NCBI GenBank assembly: GCA_002711995.1
Contig: PASN01000022.1
Span: 1 to 50,875, forward strand
Origin: Halobacteriovoraceae bacterium
GTDB taxonomy: Bacteria > Bdellovibrionota > Bacteriovoracia > Bacteriovoracales > Bacteriovoracaceae
Length of the DNA stretch: 50,875 nucleotides
Reading direction: 5' to 3'
The stretch's first letter is position 1. Each line of letters begins with the position of its first letter. Position numbers and translations under genes: made by a program. The notes under the pieces are model-generated. The model did not search any database. It saw nothing but the letters and a program-made list of their open reading frames with translations, and was not told the DNA's origin. Below, piece by piece: positions 41,908 to 50,595 of the stretch.

Positions 41908-43049
41908 CGCTTTGGCTCCCACGTTGGCTTTAGTTCCGAAGAAAAGGAATAGTAAACAGCGGTCAAGGCAGCTGCGTTAACTACAAAAAAGTAGTGAGCG
42001 AAGCTGAAAATTTTTGAATTACCTTTTTTTGAGTCAAAAAGTGAGGCGCACAGAGCAGTGATATAGAACACCAACTGAAGACTAAAGATAAAAAATACGA
42101 ATGCACTATCTCTATAGAGGGCTACTTCCAACCAGCATGAAATAAATAGAGAGATGGCTATTACTGGCGCAAACCACCTCAGAAGCTTATGACTTATTAG
42201 TTGAAAGCTTACAAATGGGTATTTTAACGGATTAAGCAGCTCTTTTGCATAGGCAAGCCCAGTGAGACCGCCTCTAACAACTCGTACTCTCATATCCCAC
42301 TCATCACCGGTTTTTTCGGTCGTTAATTCCTCGCAGACCGCTTCTGGTTCAAAAACGACTCTCTTCCCCTTCTTGATCATCATTAATGGCTCGGTAAAAT
42401 CCTCTATAACATTGGCCGGCAAAGGAGTGTAGTCTTTAGTTCTAAATGCGCTGGCGCAACCCACGGAGCCTGTGAGGGTTCCAGAGAAGGTTTGCGCCTT
42501 CTTTAAAAGACATTCATATTTCCAAAATAGTTTTTGGCCAGCTCCTACTTGTGTCCCCTTAGGATCTATATACTTCAAATGCCCTGTAACCATGCCGACT
42601 TCAGAATCTGCAAAGTTTCGCACAAACATCTTTATAATTTTTGGGTCATACACAGTAGTAGCGTCGGAAAACACCACAATTTCGGAGTCAACTTGCTTAA
42701 TGGCAGCATTCCTTGCTTCTGTTTTTCCTACTCGGCCTCCCACTCGGATAAGACTAACTCTCTCAGATGGGTAATCAAGGACCAATTGGTCGGTCTGGTC
42801 CGAACTAGCGTCACTTACAACTGCAATTTGAAGCTTCTCAGCTGGGTAGTCAAGCTCCATGCAATTGTCTAGTTTTGCGACGATGTTTCTCTCCTCATTG
42901 TAAGCTGCGATCATTAGTGTAACTGAAGGTAGAATTTCTTTCTTATTTACTCTTTTCCGTCTTAGCGCGCCTAGGCCTAGCGCAAGTACAAGATATCCAA
43001 AATAAGTATAGATTATTAGAAAAAAGAAAAAGATACTCATTTGTTCCAT
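41904..43049 (-). CDS. Membrane family 2 glycosyltransferase
   Basis: A 381-residue enzyme with an N-terminal membrane helix and three to four C-terminal helices. The catalytic domain is about residues 35-270: SVTLMIAAYNEERNI, VVSDASSDQTDQL, VFSDATTVYDP (DxD-like metal site), VIEDFTEPLMM and RVVRGGLTG (a QxxRW-like position). It resembles processive synthases such as PgaC in topology. It is likely to add or polymerise a sugar for the locus. It overlaps the upstream polymerase gene by 13 bases. Confidence 0.88.
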   Translation of the reverse strand: MEQMSIFFFFLIIYTYFGYLVLALGLGALRRKRVNKKEILPSVTLMIAAYNEERNIVAKLDNCMELDYPAEKLQIAVVSDASSDQTDQLVLDYPSERVSLIRVGGRVGKTEARNAAIKQVDSEIVVFSDATTVYDPKIIKMFVRNFADSEVGMVTGHLKYIDPKGTQVGAGQKLFWKYECLLKKAQTFSGTLTGSVGCASAFRTKDYTPLPANVIEDFTEPLMMIKKGKRVVFEPEAVCEELTTEKTGDEWDMRVRVVRGGLTGLAYAKELLNPLKYPFVSFQLISHKLLRWFAPVIAISLFISCWLEVALYRDSAFVFFIFSLQLVFYITALCASLFDSKKGNSKIFSFAHYFFVVNAAALTAVYYSFSSELKPTWEPKR

Positions 43050-44503
43050 GCAAGCTCTCCAATGGTTTTGGCTTCAATTTCTTCTATTGTTTTTTCCCGC
43101 ACCATATATGAATGCGTGATACAGATTCCTGTAAGGATATAAGGGTATAATTGATAAGCATGAGATAAAAAGCTGGACGCCACTCCGTATCCCACAAGTC
43201 CAACGAAGTACTCAGGTGAGTTCTTTCTGTCATGCCAACTTCTTTTTAAGGCAAACACCCAAAGACCAAAATATAGAGCAAAGCCAATAAATCCATTTTC
43301 TGATAGAACTTGGATCCACGAGGAGTGGGCCGTCATATGCCCTCCTTCAGAGCCAAGTTTGCCACCAACCGCGTATGATGGAAGATTGATGTTGTAGCCC
43401 CAAAAGCCAACACCAAAGAGCGGATTCCTAACAGCCATATTAAGCCCTGCTTTCCAATAAATTATCCTGTTGTTTGAAGATCCTTCTAAATCTGCTTGTC
43501 CACGGTTTAGTAGGGAAAAAGATCCTATTGCGACACTTAAAACAAGACAACCTACAAGAAACATGGATTTTTTAGTTTTTAGTTTTGTGAATAAGAAGGC
43601 CCCAATACAGGCCGCAAGTGCCAAAAGCGCCCCCCTTGATTGTGTGCTCCATATGAGCCAAAAAACGGGAGAGCAAATCAATGCGGAAATCAGGTATGTT
43701 ATAGTTCTTGGTTTCAATTTTCCAAACAAAAACCAACAAAATGGAAGTGCCAGGACAAGGATTGCCGCAATATCGTTTGAATTGCCGAGGATCCCCACGG
43801 TCTTGAGCCTTTGCGAGCCTTCAGAAGTAATTGTCTGAAACTGCTCTAAGTAGGTCGAATAGAAACTTATCGTTCCTAGATCTAAAATGGCCAACGCCAG
43901 CGCGAGTTTAGCTGGAAGAAGATCCTCCTTTGACTCAAATGAATTTTGAAGAAATAAAAAGAGAATTACTCCTTTTACAAACACTTCCTGATACTTAACC
44001 ATTGCCTCAGCAAAATGGGAGCTTAAAAATCCGCTTAGAAATGCCCATATGGAAAAACCGATCAGTAAAACAGTGCCAAGGTTGAAGCGGAAGTATACTT
44101 CTTTTTTTGCAAGCTTATGCCCTATAAGGGAGATACAGCAAAGATAAAAAATATCTTTAGGCATAGTCTGCATGAGATCATTTGAATAGGTTTCCCAAGG
44201 CCTTGTCAGTAATAAGAATAAAAAGAAACTAGCAGCGTACTTGGGTGAAACAAGGCTAATTGCGCATAGTAGACCAAACTGTATAGAAAACCAGCTCCCA
44301 GCTCCTTGCCATACATCTAAAAAGGCTGAACTCAACCCGGCACCTATTATGACAATGAAAGTAGTATAAAAAATCCTTCTCTCTCTACTGACACCAGCGT
44401 TGAGTTTTCGAACGTCCAAGATGATCGAAAAACAAAAAGCAAGGGTCAACAATCCAAAAAAGATTTGATGAGAATCAAGAATAAATTTTTCCAGCTCTCC
44501 CAT
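43037..44503 (-). CDS. O-antigen ligase/polymerase (Wzy/WaaL-like) membrane protein
   Basis: A 488-residue protein with about 12 membrane helices and a large periplasmic loop of the Wzy_C type: NRIIYWKAGLNMAVRNPLFGVGFWGYN..MTAHSSWIQVLSENGFIGFALY, in which an Arg and the H-S-W segment match the conserved loop. It polymerises repeat units or ligates the chain to an acceptor. Overlaps both neighbours closely (GT2 and Wzz-like), so it is cotranscribed. Confidence 0.88.
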   Translation of the reverse strand: MGELEKFILDSHQIFFGLLTLAFCFSIILDVRKLNAGVSRERRIFYTTFIVIIGAGLSSAFLDVWQGAGSWFSIQFGLLCAISLVSPKYAASFFLFLLLTRPWETYSNDLMQTMPKDIFYLCCISLIGHKLAKKEVYFRFNLGTVLLIGFSIWAFLSGFLSSHFAEAMVKYQEVFVKGVILFLFLQNSFESKEDLLPAKLALALAILDLGTISFYSTYLEQFQTITSEGSQRLKTVGILGNSNDIAAILVLALPFCWFLFGKLKPRTITYLISALICSPVFWLIWSTQSRGALLALAACIGAFLFTKLKTKKSMFLVGCLVLSVAIGSFSLLNRGQADLEGSSNNRIIYWKAGLNMAVRNPLFGVGFWGYNINLPSYAVGGKLGSEGGHMTAHSSWIQVLSENGFIGFALYFGLWVFALKRSWHDRKNSPEYFVGLVGYGVASSFLSHAYQLYPYILTGICITHSYMVREKTIEEIEAKTIGELAWNK

Positions 44504-44505
44504 TG

Positions 44506-45672
44506 CTAGTGGTTTAAAATCTGAGGCTCAGTTCTTGCTCTATGCCCTATCGAACTTGTTTTGTATTTTTCTGTAGGGCACTTTAAGGCACCAAGGAATA
44601 TTGTATTGGAACTCTTTGCCTCACTCTTCATAAGCTCAACGCGGCTAGGCGCATAGAGTTCTTTCAACACAATATAAATAAAGGCGAAACTCACACCCAA
44701 CAAAAACCCAAGTGAAGCAAACAACCTTCTTTTTGGCCAAATGGGTGTTATTGGGAGCTGTGGTCTTTCAATAACACCAATGTAAGATGCCAAGGACTTC
44801 TTCTCTATATCCAGCGCCATATTAAAGTCATGAAACTTTGCAAAGAACTTACCAGTCAATTGTCCATTAACTTCTTTATCCATAGGCATGGCCACGGCCG
44901 CCCCTTGTGCCTCCAGGCCGTCAAATTGACTTTTAAACTCTTCTAGCCAATTGGAAATAGTCTCTTTCCTTTGGAATAACTCTTGAAGCTTTGGATGACT
45001 TTTGTTGTATTGCTTTTGAAGGGCAGCGATATTGGTGTTAATTTTTTTAAGTTCAGCGCTGAGCACTTCAGGCGATCTCGAAGCTAGCGCCTTGTCTGAG
45101 CCGGATGTTGTAATTTTTTGAGAGGCATTAAGCGCTTGAAGCCTCTGAAGCATTATCTGTTTAACCACCTCAATCGTATCGATGCGGTTATTGATGAAAT
45201 GCCCGCGTACCCTATCCAATGTTGTTTCAGCAATTTTTTTTGCCCTATATGGATCTGAATCTTCAAATGAAACCCTATAACTTTGTCCACCTGTTGAGTA
45301 GTATTTAAAGCGCTCTCTTAACATTTGCCTTTGTCTGGCGACTTTTTCTTCAGGAAGATCGAGAGAGTAAAACTTGTAATCATGCGCAAGCTGATCAAGG
45401 TAGTCGTCATTGATCGCCTCCTTAACCATCGAGTCTATTGTGAAACGCATCTCAGGAATGTTGTAGACACCGGGCACGATTTCCGAAATAAGTGGATTTT
45501 TGAAATACTTTGAATAAATATTAACTTCAAATTGGGATTTGTAACTTTTTTGTAGAAACTCGGACAAACTTAACGAAAAGCTTAAAAAAGTACCGACGAT
45601 TAAAATTATAGAGATTTTATACTTAAAGAGTTTACTTAAAACATCTTTAACGTTTACTTTATCATTGTTCAT
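44506..45672 (-). CDS. Wzz/GumC-like polysaccharide chain-length protein
   Basis: A 388-residue inner-membrane copolymerase. It has a first helix at about residues 17-38, a periplasmic domain with coiled-coil (about 190-250), and the second helix (about 335-355) preceded by the typical proline-rich RPQLPITPIWPKRR. The cytoplasmic tyrosine-kinase domain found in Wzc is absent. A separate P-loop-like protein is encoded directly upstream (45674-46075), and the pair may correspond to the two halves. Confidence 0.88.
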   Translation of the reverse strand: MNNDKVNVKDVLSKLFKYKISIILIVGTFLSFSLSLSEFLQKSYKSQFEVNIYSKYFKNPLISEIVPGVYNIPEMRFTIDSMVKEAINDDYLDQLAHDYKFYSLDLPEEKVARQRQMLRERFKYYSTGGQSYRVSFEDSDPYRAKKIAETTLDRVRGHFINNRIDTIEVVKQIMLQRLQALNASQKITTSGSDKALASRSPEVLSAELKKINTNIAALQKQYNKSHPKLQELFQRKETISNWLEEFKSQFDGLEAQGAAVAMPMDKEVNGQLTGKFFAKFHDFNMALDIEKKSLASYIGVIERPQLPITPIWPKRRLFASLGFLLGVSFAFIYIVLKELYAPSRVELMKSEAKSSNTIFLGALKCPTEKYKTSSIGHRARTEPQILNH

Positions 45673-45673
45673 T

Positions 45674-46075
45674 CTACACCTGGTTTAAAATTAGTCCCAA
45701 TATTGGAAGATTTGCATCCTTAACAAGGTCGCTTATGTACCTATTTTTCTTAAGGCCTAGAGAGCGTTTACTACGAACTATAATCGCTCCATCAATTTGA
45801 CCTTCGTAAAGTCGATTTGCTGTTGGGTTTCTTTTCACTTCGTGCACATATAATGAAATTTCGCTCGCTTTAAAATTTCTTCTATTAACGGCAAGATCAA
45901 TCACCCGCACGTGTCTTCTATAGTAACGTTCCAAAAGTTCCTTAACTTGAAAGGCCACTTCAAGGTGCCCCTCATTAGGGTAATCGGCTACAATAAGTAT
46001 ATTTTTTGCGTTAAGCTCTCTAATTTTAAAATCTAGATTCTTAACCACTTCAATTTCTGGATTTAAATTTGCCAC
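45674..46075 (-). CDS. Degenerate BY-kinase/ParA-like partner of Wzz
   Basis: A 133-residue protein (GTG start, AAGGGA upstream). Its plan follows the BY-kinase/CpsD domain: KNILIVADYPNEGHLEVAFQ stands where xTSxxPGEGKSTxxxN is expected, then RRHVRVIDLAVNRR for the RVLLIDxDxR strand, and DGAIIVRSKRSL...ILGLILNQV for the final strands. The Walker A lysine and Ser/Thr are absent (NEGHLE), and there is no tyrosine-rich tail. It therefore probably does not bind ATP or phosphorylate. It may act as a structural partner of the adjacent Wzz-like protein. The assignment is by motif order and is moderate. Confidence 0.6.
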   Translation of the reverse strand: MANLNPEIEVVKNLDFKIRELNAKNILIVADYPNEGHLEVAFQVKELLERYYRRHVRVIDLAVNRRNFKASEISLYVHEVKRNPTANRLYEGQIDGAIIVRSKRSLGLKKNRYISDLVKDANLPILGLILNQV

Positions 46076-46089
46076 AGAGCAATCCCTTT

Positions 46090-46125
46090 AAAGAAAACCT
46101 CCCCTGGTTACTACCAGAGGAGGTT
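46090..46125 (-). terminator. Rho-independent terminator between the 421-residue gene and the Wzz unit
   Basis: On the minus strand AACCTCC-CTGGT pairs with ACCAG-GGAGGTT (13 bp with one mismatch and a four-base loop), followed by TTTTCTTT. It directly follows the stop at 46130 and lies upstream of the BY-kinase-like gene, so the polysaccharide genes beyond need their own promoter or readthrough. Confidence 0.85.
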
Positions 46126-46129
46126 ACAA

Positions 46130-47395
46130 TTATTTTAAAGTTTGAAAGTATGCAGGGTTTACTTCCCCATTAAGAGTTGAGAAAGAAGCACCTTTCCAGA
46201 TAACTCCACTGGTGGCAGATCTATAGGCCAACACAAGCTTAACTCTGTCATTGTGAGTTAATGAGATAATTCCTCTTTTTGGAAAAACCTTTCCTTGAAA
46301 GTCCATTACAAGCTCTCCATTGCTGGAAACGAAGCTTGCTGAGTAGGTGCTTGAAGAAAACTTTCTAATTGAAAGCTCCCCTTCAACTCCAAGGATTGTG
46401 CCTTTCATTGTTCCAATAACATCACTTTCGCTAATTGCTCGTGGTGCCTCCCCGGCCAGTAAATCTTGAACAGTAAACTTTCTCTCCCCAGAGAACCTGA
46501 TAGATTCGGTTCTAGTAGTTTGAACCTCTCCGCTTATGGCCCCTGTCGCCCTGTCAAAGCTAAGGCTAAAACTAGAGCTAGGCCCGCTTGAGCTAATGCT
46601 AGCGCCGGAGATGCTATTTCCTAAAATTGTTGCATGATGGAAAGAGAAGGCCGTTCTATTAATTTTGGAGTTTATAAAATGAACGGTAAGATTTTTTGAA
46701 GAAGTAGAGTCTAGAACTACAATTTTATCAAAGCCCAGTACCCTGGTACCCTCTATATCCATCGTCACTTCATATACACCTTCATGCACCGGCTCCAATG
46801 CAACAAGTTTAACTGAAGCGTCTGAAATCATACTTGCAGCAGCTCTTTGGATCCATGGCTCGTCTCCCACCTTTGCAGAGTAATCTTTTGCCATTGATCC
46901 AAAAGCTATGATTTGCTCTAGGACTTTTACATCCTCAATAGCAAAAACTTGTTCATGCCAGTACTGGATTACCTCATATCTTTTTGTAGCGCTGTCCAAT
47001 TGCATAAAAAGTTCACCAATGGCCTTGCCATTCATGGAGGAGTATTTTGCAAGGTTCAAAATCGCATTGTTCGCTAACGTGGCCGCCTCTCTTACCACCC
47101 AATCTTCGTCACCCATTTCAAGTGACACTGCTTGGAGCTTTCTTCCAAACTCAATTAAGTTTTGGAGTGTTGCAACATCTTTGGTTCTTGCATGTTCATT
47201 AACAAGATTGTTGGCGTAGTTGTATCGTTGATTTTGGTTCATTGTCCTCATTTGCTCAATAGTTTCCTGAACATCGCAGATAGGTACCTCACACATTTGA
47301 GTTATAGTTAGTGTGGGACTGCTAGCAATTGCACCAGTAGCTCCTACGGCACTTATAAGCGCAATGGCAGTAAAGATTTTTAGGTTTTTAAACAT
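46130..47395 (-). CDS. Exported protein with helical repeats and beta-rich C-terminus
   Basis: A 421-residue protein with a signal peptide (ending AIAS). The N-terminal half has two similar helical repeats at about residues 78-117 and 159-199 (LQNLIEFGRKL..GDEDWVVREAATLA and LEQIIAFGSMA..GDEPWIQRAAASMI), HEAT-like in spacing. The C-terminal half (about 205-421) is rich in Ser, Thr and Val and looks like a beta sandwich or barrel (SFSLSFDRATGAISGEV). AAAGGAG precedes the ATG. It is directly downstream of the TolC-like genes and ends at a terminator. Function is unknown; the context suggests an envelope or export role. Confidence 0.65.
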   Translation of the reverse strand: MFKNLKIFTAIALISAVGATGAIASSPTLTITQMCEVPICDVQETIEQMRTMNQNQRYNYANNLVNEHARTKDVATLQNLIEFGRKLQAVSLEMGDEDWVVREAATLANNAILNLAKYSSMNGKAIGELFMQLDSATKRYEVIQYWHEQVFAIEDVKVLEQIIAFGSMAKDYSAKVGDEPWIQRAAASMISDASVKLVALEPVHEGVYEVTMDIEGTRVLGFDKIVVLDSTSSKNLTVHFINSKINRTAFSFHHATILGNSISGASISSSGPSSSFSLSFDRATGAISGEVQTTRTESIRFSGERKFTVQDLLAGEAPRAISESDVIGTMKGTILGVEGELSIRKFSSSTYSASFVSSNGELVMDFQGKVFPKRGIISLTHNDRVKLVLAYRSATSGVIWKGASFSTLNGEVNPAYFQTLK

Positions 47396-47411
47396 TTTAA
47401 TTCTCCTTTGT

Positions 47412-47915
47412 TTATATTCTTAGCTCAATATTTCTTTTTAACACTTCCCCGTTTTGAAAGAAGATTAGGGCAGCTCCTCTTAGGGGACGATCAGAGGGAA
47501 CATTTAGCGTGACCTGAAAATTGTCATGCTGAATAAATGACTTAATGTCGCTAATTCCATTTGATTCAAAACTGTAAGTCACATAGCTGACCTTTTGAAC
47601 AAGCTCAGCCGGAAGAACGGTGCTAAGAGTTGCCGCCCCGCCCCTTTCAGAAGTCTCAAATTCAATGTCCATTGAGGAAAGATCTGAATTCTTCACGTTT
47701 CCAAGAGCTATTCGCTCTAAGTCATCCAACTTTTGAAGTGCCTCATAATGAAATACGACCGTTTGGGCGAAATCTTTTATGTAATATAGATTTGCCTCAA
47801 TTAACTTATCGATGGAAATTCTTTGGGCCTTAAACAGCTCAAGTTGAGCAAGCATAAATCTTTTTGAATTTTCCATAATATTTATTTCACGAGCTAGAAC
47901 TTCGACAGAGTTCAT
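47412..47915 (-). pseudogene. C-terminal half of a split TolC-like protein
   Basis: A frame of 167 codons begins with an ATG that has no good ribosome site. Its first 70 residues are long coiled-coil helices (REINIMENSKRFMLAQLELF..KLIEANLYYIKDFAQ) of TolC type. The remainder is a beta domain (SYVTYSFESNGISD..LRGAALIFFQNGEVLKRNIE) matching the C-terminal extension of the intact paralog at 48900-50321 (VSVIYGGDIFDYR..VTASLLLSSGDIVKLE). Upstream of the ATG the same frame stays open back to the A5 run at 47968-47972, where it joins the preceding gene after a -1 shift. It is therefore the second half of one gene rather than a separate one. Confidence 0.7.
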
Positions 47916-47959
47916 AAGTTTGGCCTCTTTGCTATAAACATCGTTTTGGATATTTACTT

Positions 47960-48886
47960 CTAATGCCTTTTTGCGTGAATTGCTTGATTAACTTTAGAGC
48001 CGGCCAAATGCACTCGCTGCAAATAATCAAATCCCAAACCTGCAAAGCTTAGGATTGACCATTTAGCGGATCGCTTTGCATTATATGCAGCATAGATCAT
48101 CTGTTGAGAAGCCTTCATTTCATGTGAGCGATTTAAGGCCGTCAGTGCGAGCTCTTCAGGGTTCACTTTAAATTCATCTACAGACAAGAACTTCTTAACA
48201 GGTTGAAAGCTAAGGGCCTTCTCATGATAATCCATTCCCAAAAGCATTTTCAATGAAGCTTTAGACTCCTCAAGATAGCTTTCTAACTTTAAATACGCCT
48301 CTCTCTTCTTTAGAGATTGATACTCAAGCTCATCAAGCTGTTGCTGAGTGGCCACACCAGCTTGGACCTGAACACGCATTGCTTGCATCAATTTTTCAAG
48401 CATAACAAGCTCATAACTGGCCAAAGCGATAATCGCCTCTTCCTTTAGCGTTTCGTAGTAAAGATTCGCGACTTCATTTTTAACATTCTCTTTGAGAGCG
48501 GCCAAAGTGTGGCTTTGAGCATTTTTGAGATGGTGCGTTCTTTTTACATTAAACCACTTGCTTGGGATGGAAGTCACAAGCTCAGCAAGGATTAGTGGAT
48601 TCCAGAAGTCAGTCGCCTGAAGCACTAACACTTCTCCCACGCCATAGGGAAAGTATTGTGATCTCGCCTGACTAATTTTTTGTTGCGCTTGGTAAAGTCT
48701 TTCATATGCGATTCGAGCGTCCACATTCTCCCCAGCGGCAAGTTCTTTAACTTTCTCTAGGGATATTGCGCCATCACGAGACTCTAAAACGCTATTAGAA
48801 ATGTCTAATGCCCTCAGGTGCTCATCACTTGCCAGAGCATGTAGTGAGAAAGCAAATGAGAGAGTTATTGATATTATCAGTTTCAT
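47960..48886 (-). CDS. N-terminal part of a TolC-like outer membrane factor (frameshifted)
   Basis: A 308-residue frame with a signal peptide (ending HALAS), then ISLEKVKELAAGENVDARIAYERLYQAQQ and long coiled-coil helices. It aligns with the first two thirds of the intact paralog (48900-50321): RSAKWSILSFAGLGFDY against RGAKWSFLSFTGIGFGY. It stops at AIHAKRH just where the paralog continues, and the next residues in the -1 frame (KKALEVNIQNDVYSKEAKL) restore the match. The whole was an outer-membrane export duct protein. TAGGAG precedes the ATG. Confidence 0.75.
   Translation of the reverse strand: MKLIISITLSFAFSLHALASDEHLRALDISNSVLESRDGAISLEKVKELAAGENVDARIAYERLYQAQQKISQARSQYFPYGVGEVLVLQATDFWNPLILAELVTSIPSKWFNVKRTHHLKNAQSHTLAALKENVKNEVANLYYETLKEEAIIALASYELVMLEKLMQAMRVQVQAGVATQQQLDELEYQSLKKREAYLKLESYLEESKASLKMLLGMDYHEKALSFQPVKKFLSVDEFKVNPEELALTALNRSHEMKASQQMIYAAYNAKRSAKWSILSFAGLGFDYLQRVHLAGSKVNQAIHAKRH
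47966..47973 (-). other. Frameshift site in the TolC-like gene
   Basis: On the minus strand the zero frame reads GCA AAA AGG CAT TAG. Re-reading one A of the A5 run gives GCA AAA AAG GCA TTA, which stays open and restores the TolC-like sequence. The heptamer A-AAA-AGG resembles but does not equal the classical A-AAA-AAG slippery site, and no strong downstream stem is seen. A mutation or a homopolymer sequencing error is as likely as programmed shifting. Confidence 0.65.
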
Positions 48887-48899
48887 ACAGAACTCCTAT

Positions 48900-50321
48900 T
48901 TACAGACTCACAATGGTCTCAAGTTTCACAATATCTCCAGAACTCAGAAGAAGAGACGCCGTCACAGCTTTTTCGCCCGTCCCACGAACCTTCGTATAAA
49001 GATAAAAATTTCCAGTTGTGTTTAGAATTCGGTAATCAAAAATATCTCCACCATAAATAACCGAAACGATTTGATCCTTTAATTCTGGAGCGATATCAAT
49101 ATTTACTGACACCTTGGATCTTCTTGAACGTTTCTCAACGTCCACAATTAAAGCGGCGTTCTCAAATGGCGTAACGTCAAATTTGTTTACTGAAGAGTCC
49201 AGACCTAAGAGTCTCTGGGTTTTTGCAAGTTGCATTCTCTTTTCCATTCTCAGTGAAATAAGATTTCTACTTTCTTCGAAGTAAAGCCTCTTCGTTCTCA
49301 CAACTTCGTAAAAGTCAACTGTGCCAGCATGATGAAGCTCAATTGATTGCTCCATATTCTCTTTTGCGGTTTGAACAATCTCTTTTTGAATTTCTAACCT
49401 TTCTTCAATTAAATCCATTTGCTCATATGACAGAGCTATTTGATTTTCGATCTTGTTTTGAACTTTTCCTTTCTTCAGCTCAATCTCAGTGACTTTAGAC
49501 CTTTCGATCGCCAAGGCCGATGGATAACCAAAACCGATTCCGGTGAAGCTTAGGAATGACCACTTGGCTCCACGAACCATGAACCTGGCTCCCTCAGTCA
49601 TAAACGTATGAGCGGCCAGTTCGGGCGATCTCTCCACTCCCATTTCAATTGCAGACTCAGTGCTTTCAGGCATTTCAAAAGTTGTGTCAGAAAGCTCGGC
49701 CAGTTCCACCTTTTGCTCAGGAGATCTATTTAGCGCCATCATAATTCCTTCTTTCTGAATCGCCATGGCGCTTTCGAGCATGTACATCTGCTGTTGATGC
49801 TTCATTAAGTTTCTAGTGTGAAAAAATACGTCAGATTCAGATCCTAATCCCATTTTCAGTCTAGTTTCGGCCATCGACACAGCTCTTTTTAAAAGTGCCT
49901 CTTCCTCTGTCATAGAGTCCAAAAGCTCTTCTTGATGCTTAACGCTGATGTATGAGAGAGTAAGGTCTCTTAAAATGTTAAGCTTAATTGATTCGCTCAC
50001 GTACCCTTCGGCCAAAGAGAGCTCTTTACTCGCCTGATAATAAAACCAACTTGTTGGGTTTGGTGAGATTGCGTATAAAAGGGCGTAAGAGGTGTTCCAA
50101 AAAAACATTTGAGCGGTAAGGTTTGGTAGAAATTCTCCCAAGCTGTTTTTAACACTTCTTTGGGCCTGATAATACTTTTCATACTGAACCTTAATATCAA
50201 TGTTGTTGTCTAAAACCTCCGAGCGCATATCTTCAAGAGAAAGCCTCTCCTGAGAATAAGCGCCCAGTGAGAAGGCGAACATTAAGGTTAAGGGTAAAAT
50301 CTTTTTAAACACTAAAATCAT
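48900..50321 (-). CDS. TolC-like outer membrane protein with C-terminal beta extension
   Basis: A 473-residue protein with a signal peptide (ending GAYS). It carries two TolC repeat units: LSLEDMRSEVLDNNIDIKVQ at the start, long coiled-coils at about 85-190 and 260-385, and the QRLLGLDSS element. An extra roughly 90-residue beta-rich domain (about 385-473) follows, which standard TolC lacks. It is probably a trimeric duct through the outer membrane for efflux or type I-like or polysaccharide export. GGAG precedes the ATG, and it begins the operon that continues into the frameshifted paralog. No inner-membrane pump or adaptor is in the window. Confidence 0.82.
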   Translation of the reverse strand: MILVFKKILPLTLMFAFSLGAYSQERLSLEDMRSEVLDNNIDIKVQYEKYYQAQRSVKNSLGEFLPNLTAQMFFWNTSYALLYAISPNPTSWFYYQASKELSLAEGYVSESIKLNILRDLTLSYISVKHQEELLDSMTEEEALLKRAVSMAETRLKMGLGSESDVFFHTRNLMKHQQQMYMLESAMAIQKEGIMMALNRSPEQKVELAELSDTTFEMPESTESAIEMGVERSPELAAHTFMTEGARFMVRGAKWSFLSFTGIGFGYPSALAIERSKVTEIELKKGKVQNKIENQIALSYEQMDLIEERLEIQKEIVQTAKENMEQSIELHHAGTVDFYEVVRTKRLYFEESRNLISLRMEKRMQLAKTQRLLGLDSSVNKFDVTPFENAALIVDVEKRSRRSKVSVNIDIAPELKDQIVSVIYGGDIFDYRILNTTGNFYLYTKVRGTGEKAVTASLLLSSGDIVKLETIVSL

Positions 50322-50595
50322 GTAACACTCCTATGGCTAATTTAGTTTGATTAAAAATCAATTTGAAAGGGTATAACCTACAAACTTGGTAAAAAGAATT
50401 TGACGAATGTTCTCTCTCAAAAAATCTAAACAATGTTCACTTTCTAAATTAAACGCTTAATTCAAATCCCTTCAAACAACCGACTAGATGCGGATTGAGG
50501 CAGCTTTTGCCCGCTTAAGTTTTTCTAAAGGTCCAGCGTAATATCCCCTGAAGCGCGCGCACCTGCTTAAAAAACTTTTAATACTAGAGGTAAAA

